Source: Psychromonas ingrahamii 37
Lineage (GTDB): Bacteria; Pseudomonadota; Gammaproteobacteria; Enterobacterales; Psychromonadaceae
Reading direction: 5' to 3'
DNA length: 64,000 bases
Assembly: GCF_000015285.1 (NCBI RefSeq)
Contig: NC_008709.1
Location: 1,488,001-1,552,000 of the forward strand
Shown here: positions 60,392-64,000 of the stretch, one piece after another
Layout: each line of letters begins with the position of its first letter
How positions within the stretch are numbered: the stretch's first letter is position 1
Position numbers and translations under genes: made by a program
The notes under the pieces: model-generated
Told to the model about the DNA's origin: nothing
Database searches by the model: none
What the model saw: only the letters and a program-made list of their open reading frames with translations

Positions 60392-62224
60392 ATGCCGTTA
60401 GTCACGTCTGTCAATAGCCATTCGATTGCAGTGATGCTTTTAACTCTTTTAGCACTCTTTCTTTTTAGCAGAGAAAAAATTCCTTTAGAAACGTCCAGTC
60501 TTTTTATTATTGTGGCTTTGACAGTTGGTTTTACCATTTTCCCCTATCAATATCAAAACACCGCCATCCATGCGATCGACTTTTTTTCTGGATTTGGGCA
60601 CGAGGCTTTAATCGCTGTTTGTGCGCTGATGGTTGCCGGGCAAGGATTAGTTAGAACCGGGGCTTTAGAGCCTGTTGGCAGATTATTGTCGAGGTTATGG
60701 AGTGTCTATCCAAAATTATCCCTTCTTCTTACTCTGATCCTAGGAGCAACGTTAAGCGCCTTTGTTAATAATGTACCCATTGTTATTTTACTTTTACCTA
60801 TTTTGACAACGGTATCAATACGGACAAATACTTCAGCTTCAAAGGTATTGATGCCGATGGGATTTGCCACCCTAATAGGGGGAATGAGTACAACAATTGG
60901 CACATCGACCAATCTATTGGTTGTTTCAGTTGCTGTTGATATGGGATTAAAAAGTTTTGCTATGTTTGATTTTTTCTTACCGGTCGCTGTTGCCGGGGCT
61001 TTTGCTATCGCCTATTTATGGTTAGTGGTTCCCTATTTTATTAAAGAGCGGAAACCGCCTTTTTCTGATACTTCACCGAGAATATTTACGGCAAAACTCA
61101 TGATTCCTGCCGATTCAGTTTCTGAAAATCAAGCGCTGGAGCAGCTGGTAGCTAAAACAGATGGCATGATGAGGGTGTTAAGAATTCACCGAAATAGCAG
61201 CGATATCTATTTATTACCAAATTCAAAAACAATTATAAAAGCCGATGATATGTTAGTGGTAGAGGATACGCCTGAAAATTTAAAGAGTTTTGAAACAATA
61301 TTGGGCGCTGTTTTATATACCAGTTTAGGGGCAGTGGATGAAGCTCATCCCTTGATGGAAAAAGAGCAACAAATCGCCGAGGTTATTATTTCTCAGGGAT
61401 CACGATTAAACAATACAATGCTTTCTCAAACACGATTTTTAGAAAGACATAACCTGGTTGCCCTAGCACTGCATCGTCCCGGGAAAAAAACAGAAACCCT
61501 TTTTAAGGGAATGGCTGATATTTATTTAAAAGTGGGTGATGTTTTACTGATTCAAGGGAAAAGTGAGCATATCGTTGAATTGAAAAAAAACAGAGAATTA
61601 TTGGTGTTAGATGCAACGTCTGATTTAACACACTCAAAACAGGCCCCTTGGGCATTTTTTATTATGTTTACTATTATTGCCATTTCGGCATTGGGTATTT
61701 TACCGATAGCAATCAGTGCCACATTAGGCGTGTTTTTGATGTTTGTTACCAGCTGTATTAATTGGAAAGATGCTTCAAATGCGCTCAACACTCAAGTTAT
61801 TTTAATCGTGGTTGCTTCTTTGGCCTTAGGCCAGGCTTTACTGAAAACGGGAGCAGCTTCTTATTTAGCACATCTGTTTATATTAGCAACAGAGGGTAGC
61901 TCTACGACTTTTATGTTAAGTGGTTTAATGTTGCTGATGGCAATTATGACCAATATAGTTTCAAATAATGCCGCAGCGGTGATCGGAACACCGATTGCGA
62001 TAGGCATTGCACAACAGCTAAATTTACCTGCAGAACCTTTTGTTTTAGCCGTTCTTTTTGGTGCAAACATGAGTTACGCCACACCCATGGCTTATAAAAC
62101 AAATCTTTTAGTCATGACCGCGGGTGGATATACCTTTAATGATTTCTTAAAAATAGGGATACCATTAATCATTATCATGTGGGTGGTGCTCAGTTGGACA
62201 TTAACCATACTATATGACTTATAA
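60392..62224 (+). CDS. SLC13-family permease with two TrkA-C domains
   Basis: 610-residue inner-membrane carrier of the divalent anion:Na+ symporter/ArsB-like group. N-terminal helices contain the paired signature FVNNVPIVILLLPIL and GGMSTTIGTSTNLLVVSVAVDMGL. Two RCK_C/TrkA-C domains (about 225-312 and 323-405) interrupt the helices, and the C-terminal half repeats the motif (TNIVSNNAAAVIGTPIAIGI, ANMSYATPMAYKTNLLV). The split arrangement with regulatory TrkA-C pairs is common in this family. Substrate (sulfate, dicarboxylate or other anion) cannot be told. ATG 60392, preceded by AAAGGG. Monocistronic. Confidence 0.9.
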   Translation: MPLVTSVNSHSIAVMLLTLLALFLFSREKIPLETSSLFIIVALTVGFTIFPYQYQNTAIHAIDFFSGFGHEALIAVCALMVAGQGLVRTGALEPVGRLLSRLWSVYPKLSLLLTLILGATLSAFVNNVPIVILLLPILTTVSIRTNTSASKVLMPMGFATLIGGMSTTIGTSTNLLVVSVAVDMGLKSFAMFDFFLPVAVAGAFAIAYLWLVVPYFIKERKPPFSDTSPRIFTAKLMIPADSVSENQALEQLVAKTDGMMRVLRIHRNSSDIYLLPNSKTIIKADDMLVVEDTPENLKSFETILGAVLYTSLGAVDEAHPLMEKEQQIAEVIISQGSRLNNTMLSQTRFLERHNLVALALHRPGKKTETLFKGMADIYLKVGDVLLIQGKSEHIVELKKNRELLVLDATSDLTHSKQAPWAFFIMFTIIAISALGILPIAISATLGVFLMFVTSCINWKDASNALNTQVILIVVASLALGQALLKTGAASYLAHLFILATEGSSTTFMLSGLMLLMAIMTNIVSNNAAAVIGTPIAIGIAQQLNLPAEPFVLAVLFGANMSYATPMAYKTNLLVMTAGGYTFNDFLKIGIPLIIIMWVVLSWTLTILYDL

Positions 62225-62480
62225 GTGGGCATATTGCTAAGCGAAATAGTTAACAGCAAGCAACCTCTTTGATCTATAGTAGTCTCGGCGAGTGACTCGC
62301 TTTACCAGCATGATTTTTTTCATTTGAAAATGGATTAGGTCAACTTATTGAAATTCCAAGTATCAGGCTGTAATAATAACGTTAAGCAATATTATCATCA
62401 GTATCGTGCGTTTAAAGTGGTCTTTAAATGGATAGAAAAATAGATCCATTGGTTTCTCAGATTATCAGACTGGAAATCAT

Positions 62481-62515
62481 AAAAAAAGGGCTAACACCTA
62501 TCGATAATTAGCCCT
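62481..62515 (-). terminator. Rho-independent terminator of the coiled-coil gene
   Basis: On the minus strand AGGGCTAA pairs with TTAGCCCT over a 13-base loop and is followed by seven T. It ends the minus-strand gene at 62530-62820, 15 bases after its stop, and A-richness on the other side may also stop plus-strand transcription. The 256 bases 62225-62480 hold nothing else I can name, except a short GCGAGT/ACTCGC hairpin near 62288. Confidence 0.85.
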
Positions 62516-62529
62516 GAAAAAGTAATCCG

Positions 62530-62820
62530 TTATTTTTTAGGTAAATGTTGTTTTGCTTTTTCATACAATTCTTTTATTTTATCCATGGAAGAATGCACTC
62601 CTTTTTCTAATTTATGCTCGGTACTTTCGGCAGAAGATTTAAGTTTTTCCAATTTTCGGTGCGCATGCCAGAGCTCGTTATCAAGTGTTTTTAAATGCGG
62701 TTCTAATGTGGTCTGTATTTCTTTCCCGGCTAAATTCATCTGTATTCTGGCTTCATCTACTTTGCTCTGCAATTCTTCCAGTTCTTTTTTTAATGTTGTT
62801 AACATTGATTGTTTACCCAT
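62530..62820 (-). CDS. Small coiled-coil protein of unknown function
   Basis: 96 residues, almost entirely charged heptad-like helix (LKKELEELQSKVDEARIQMN, LDNELWHAHRKLEKLKSSAE), ending in a basic tail KAKQHLPKK. No signal peptide, membrane helix or cysteine. ATG 62820 has AAAGGAA nine bases upstream, and the gene has its own terminator, so expression is credible. I do not recognise a family. The composition resembles small apolipoprotein-like or phasin-like stress proteins, but that is only a resemblance. It is divergent from azoR. Confidence 0.75.
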   Translation of the reverse strand: MGKQSMLTTLKKELEELQSKVDEARIQMNLAGKEIQTTLEPHLKTLDNELWHAHRKLEKLKSSAESTEHKLEKGVHSSMDKIKELYEKAKQHLPKK

Positions 62821-63163
62821 GACAAATTCCTTTTAGTGAACATTTATTTTTTGGCTCTATACCTATAGTCTGCAACCTAACTAAACATCTTTTTATCCGG
62901 CTTAGTTAGCTGTTATCGCTATCAATGAAAGTATAGGAAAAACCATTTTTTTTGCCAGAGATAACGGATTTAAAAAAGCTGATTTTAATAGTAGAAATCT
63001 ATCCTATTCGGCAGTGTTAAGCCGAATTGAATACTGGTTGCCCGTCTTTAAATATCAAACCCAAAAACAAGTCAAAAAAACTGAACAAACAGCTCTGTAT
63101 AATAGGATTTATTTATATCTTTCTGCGCGTATGATTCGATTTAACCAAAAAAAGGATGAATTT
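62821..63163. other. Divergent region between the coiled-coil gene and azoR
   Basis: About 340 bases with promoters for both neighbours. The azoR frame is open back to 63014, but the upstream residues do not resemble the family, so I treat this part as untranslated leader. Confidence 0.5.
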
Positions 63164-63784
63164 ATGATTAATTTTTTAGCATTAAAATCAAGTATATTAG
63201 GCGATTACTCCAGTTCATCGAAATTAATTGATGAACTGTTAGCAAAATATACACCGCAACAGGCAATAATTACTGAACACGACCTTGCCGAGCAGCCCTT
63301 ACCTGTTCTAGATGGTGAGATAGCCATGGCAATGAGATCGCCAGAGCAGCTCAATGATAAACAGCGTGATGCCTTAGCACTTTCCGATAAACTCATTTCT
63401 GAGCTGGTAGCATCCGATCTATTAGTGATTGCTGCACCTATGTATAACTTTATGATCCCGACACAATTAAAGAATTGGATTGATCTGGTCGCGCGCGCGG
63501 GTAAAACATTTTCCTATACGGAACAGGGACCGCAAGGCTTAATCTCAGGTACTCGTGCCATTATTGTGACAACCCGCGGTGGTATGCATAAAGAGCAAGG
63601 GACTGATCAGCAAGTTCCTTACTTAAAAACCGTACTGAATTTTATGGGTATTAGTGATATTGAAGTCGTTTACGCTGAATCATTAGCGATGGGACCCGAA
63701 ACAGCAGAGCTTAACCTCGAGCAGGCGCGTAAGCAACTCAGTGTTTTTACTAATGATATAAGTACGCTTAACAGCCAAAGTTAA
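63164..63784 (+). CDS. azoR: FMN-dependent NADH-azoreductase AzoR
   Basis: 206-residue flavodoxin-fold quinone/azo reductase that reduces quinones and azo dyes with two electrons from NADH. Family marks: LALKSSILGDYSSSSKLIDELL (phosphate-binding region of FMN), APMYNFMIPTQLKNWIDLVARAGKTF (FMN and dimer contacts) and TTRGGMHK. ATG 63164 follows AAAGGA (63151-63156) at good spacing and matches the family start. An upstream in-frame start at 63014 would add 50 unrelated residues and is rejected. An inverted repeat follows the stop. Confidence 0.94.
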   Translation: MINFLALKSSILGDYSSSSKLIDELLAKYTPQQAIITEHDLAEQPLPVLDGEIAMAMRSPEQLNDKQRDALALSDKLISELVASDLLVIAAPMYNFMIPTQLKNWIDLVARAGKTFSYTEQGPQGLISGTRAIIVTTRGGMHKEQGTDQQVPYLKTVLNFMGISDIEVVYAESLAMGPETAELNLEQARKQLSVFTNDISTLNSQS

Positions 63785-63805
63785 TACCTGGATAATAAAT
63801 TTAAT

Positions 63806-63849
63806 ACGGTTTATCAGTATTTAATTATTAATTAATATTGATAAACCGT
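63806..63849. terminator. Inverted repeat downstream of azoR
   Basis: ACGGTTTATCA (63806-63816) is exactly complementary to TGATAAACCGT (63839-63849). The AT-rich middle also pairs in part (TATT/AATA). It lies 22 bases after azoR and facing the end of the next minus-strand gene, so it could act as a two-way terminator although no long T-run follows. Confidence 0.5.
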
Positions 63850-63924
63850 CCGCTTAGCTGCTCTAACGCGTATCCATTTAAGCAGCTGCCATCGGGGAAT
63901 TAACAAGCAGGGTAGTTAAGGTTT

Positions 63925-64000
63925 TTAGCTCTTTTGCACTGATTTAATTAAATCAGTGAGGGCGTCAATGACCATCTGATGATCTTCCCGTTGCGGAAGG
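63925..64000 (-). CDS. 3' end of an unidentified minus-strand gene
   Basis: The minus-strand frame from the window edge reads about 24 residues (ending DHQMVIDALTDLIKSVQKS) to TAA at 63925. The composition is that of a helical C-terminus of a real protein. Too little is present to name a family; regulators often neighbour azoR, but nothing here proves one. Confidence 0.45.
   Translation of the reverse strand, partial: LPQREDHQMVIDALTDLIKSVQKS

Noticed and set aside
60392-62224. TrkA-like potassium transporter
   Set aside because: TrkA-C domains are present, but the membrane part has the SLC13-type signatures (NNVPIVILLLP, GTSTNL), so it is an anion permease with regulatory domains.

Overview
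The window looks like chromosomal DNA of a cold-water marine gammaproteobacterium close to Psychromonas. The basis is the pgsA / tRNA-Gly-Cys-Leu block (the same order as in E. coli), an ArcA nearly identical to the gammaproteobacterial protein, moderate AT richness and the mix of families. This is inferred from family resemblance only; no search was run.

Layout. (1) 1-1881: pgsA 3' end, three tRNAs with a decayed fourth, and arcA on the minus strand. (2) 1882-21480: a signalling island with a GlsB/YeaQ membrane protein, a GGDEF relic, a LytS-like 5TM-PAS-GGDEF-EAL protein, a PAS-GAF-GGDEF protein, three tandem FIST-PAS-GGDEF-EAL paralogues with shared flanking repeats, and a PAS-GGEEF cyclase. 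(3) 21903-35913: a DUF523 gene, then a complete bidirectional NAD-linked [NiFe]-hydrogenase locus, hoxF-hoxUY(fused)-hoxH-hoxW-hypA-B-C-E-hypX(split in two)-hypD on the minus strand, with hypF divergent. (4) 36126-44981: a frameshifted YbaK-type deacylase, a DUF1538 UmpAB-like antiporter operon with PII-like and CBS proteins, a host-attachment family protein, a cytochrome b561/PepSY pair divergent from a two-component system, an EamA transporter and a broken sterol desaturase. (5) 45369-50715: a DUF2760-Hsp70-Hsp70 operon. (6) 51197-60165: UspA, glutathionylspermidine synthetase/amidase, a broken EamA transporter, a MITE-like element, an HD-GYP phosphodiesterase and an NspS/MbaA-like polyamine-sensing pair. 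(7) 60392-64000: an SLC13/TrkA-C permease, a coiled-coil protein, azoR and the 3' end of one more gene.

How it works together. Eight intact c-di-GMP enzymes and two relics lie in 64 kb. Several carry domains that sense redox state, small ligands or polyamines (FIST, Aer-like PAS, NspS-type partner), next to ArcA and an NAD(H)-coupled hydrogenase. This suggests a cell that couples energy and redox state to the motile/sessile decision. HypX implies that the hydrogenase CO ligand can be made from formyl-THF in the presence of oxygen.

Most unusual points: the triple FIST array with a 21-bp repeat expansion placed just before the GGDEF signature in two copies; the HoxU-HoxY fusion; the two-gene HypX; a duplication scar at the hoxH-hoxW junction; and a cluster of freshly broken genes whose nonsense mutations are all G:C to A:T changes.
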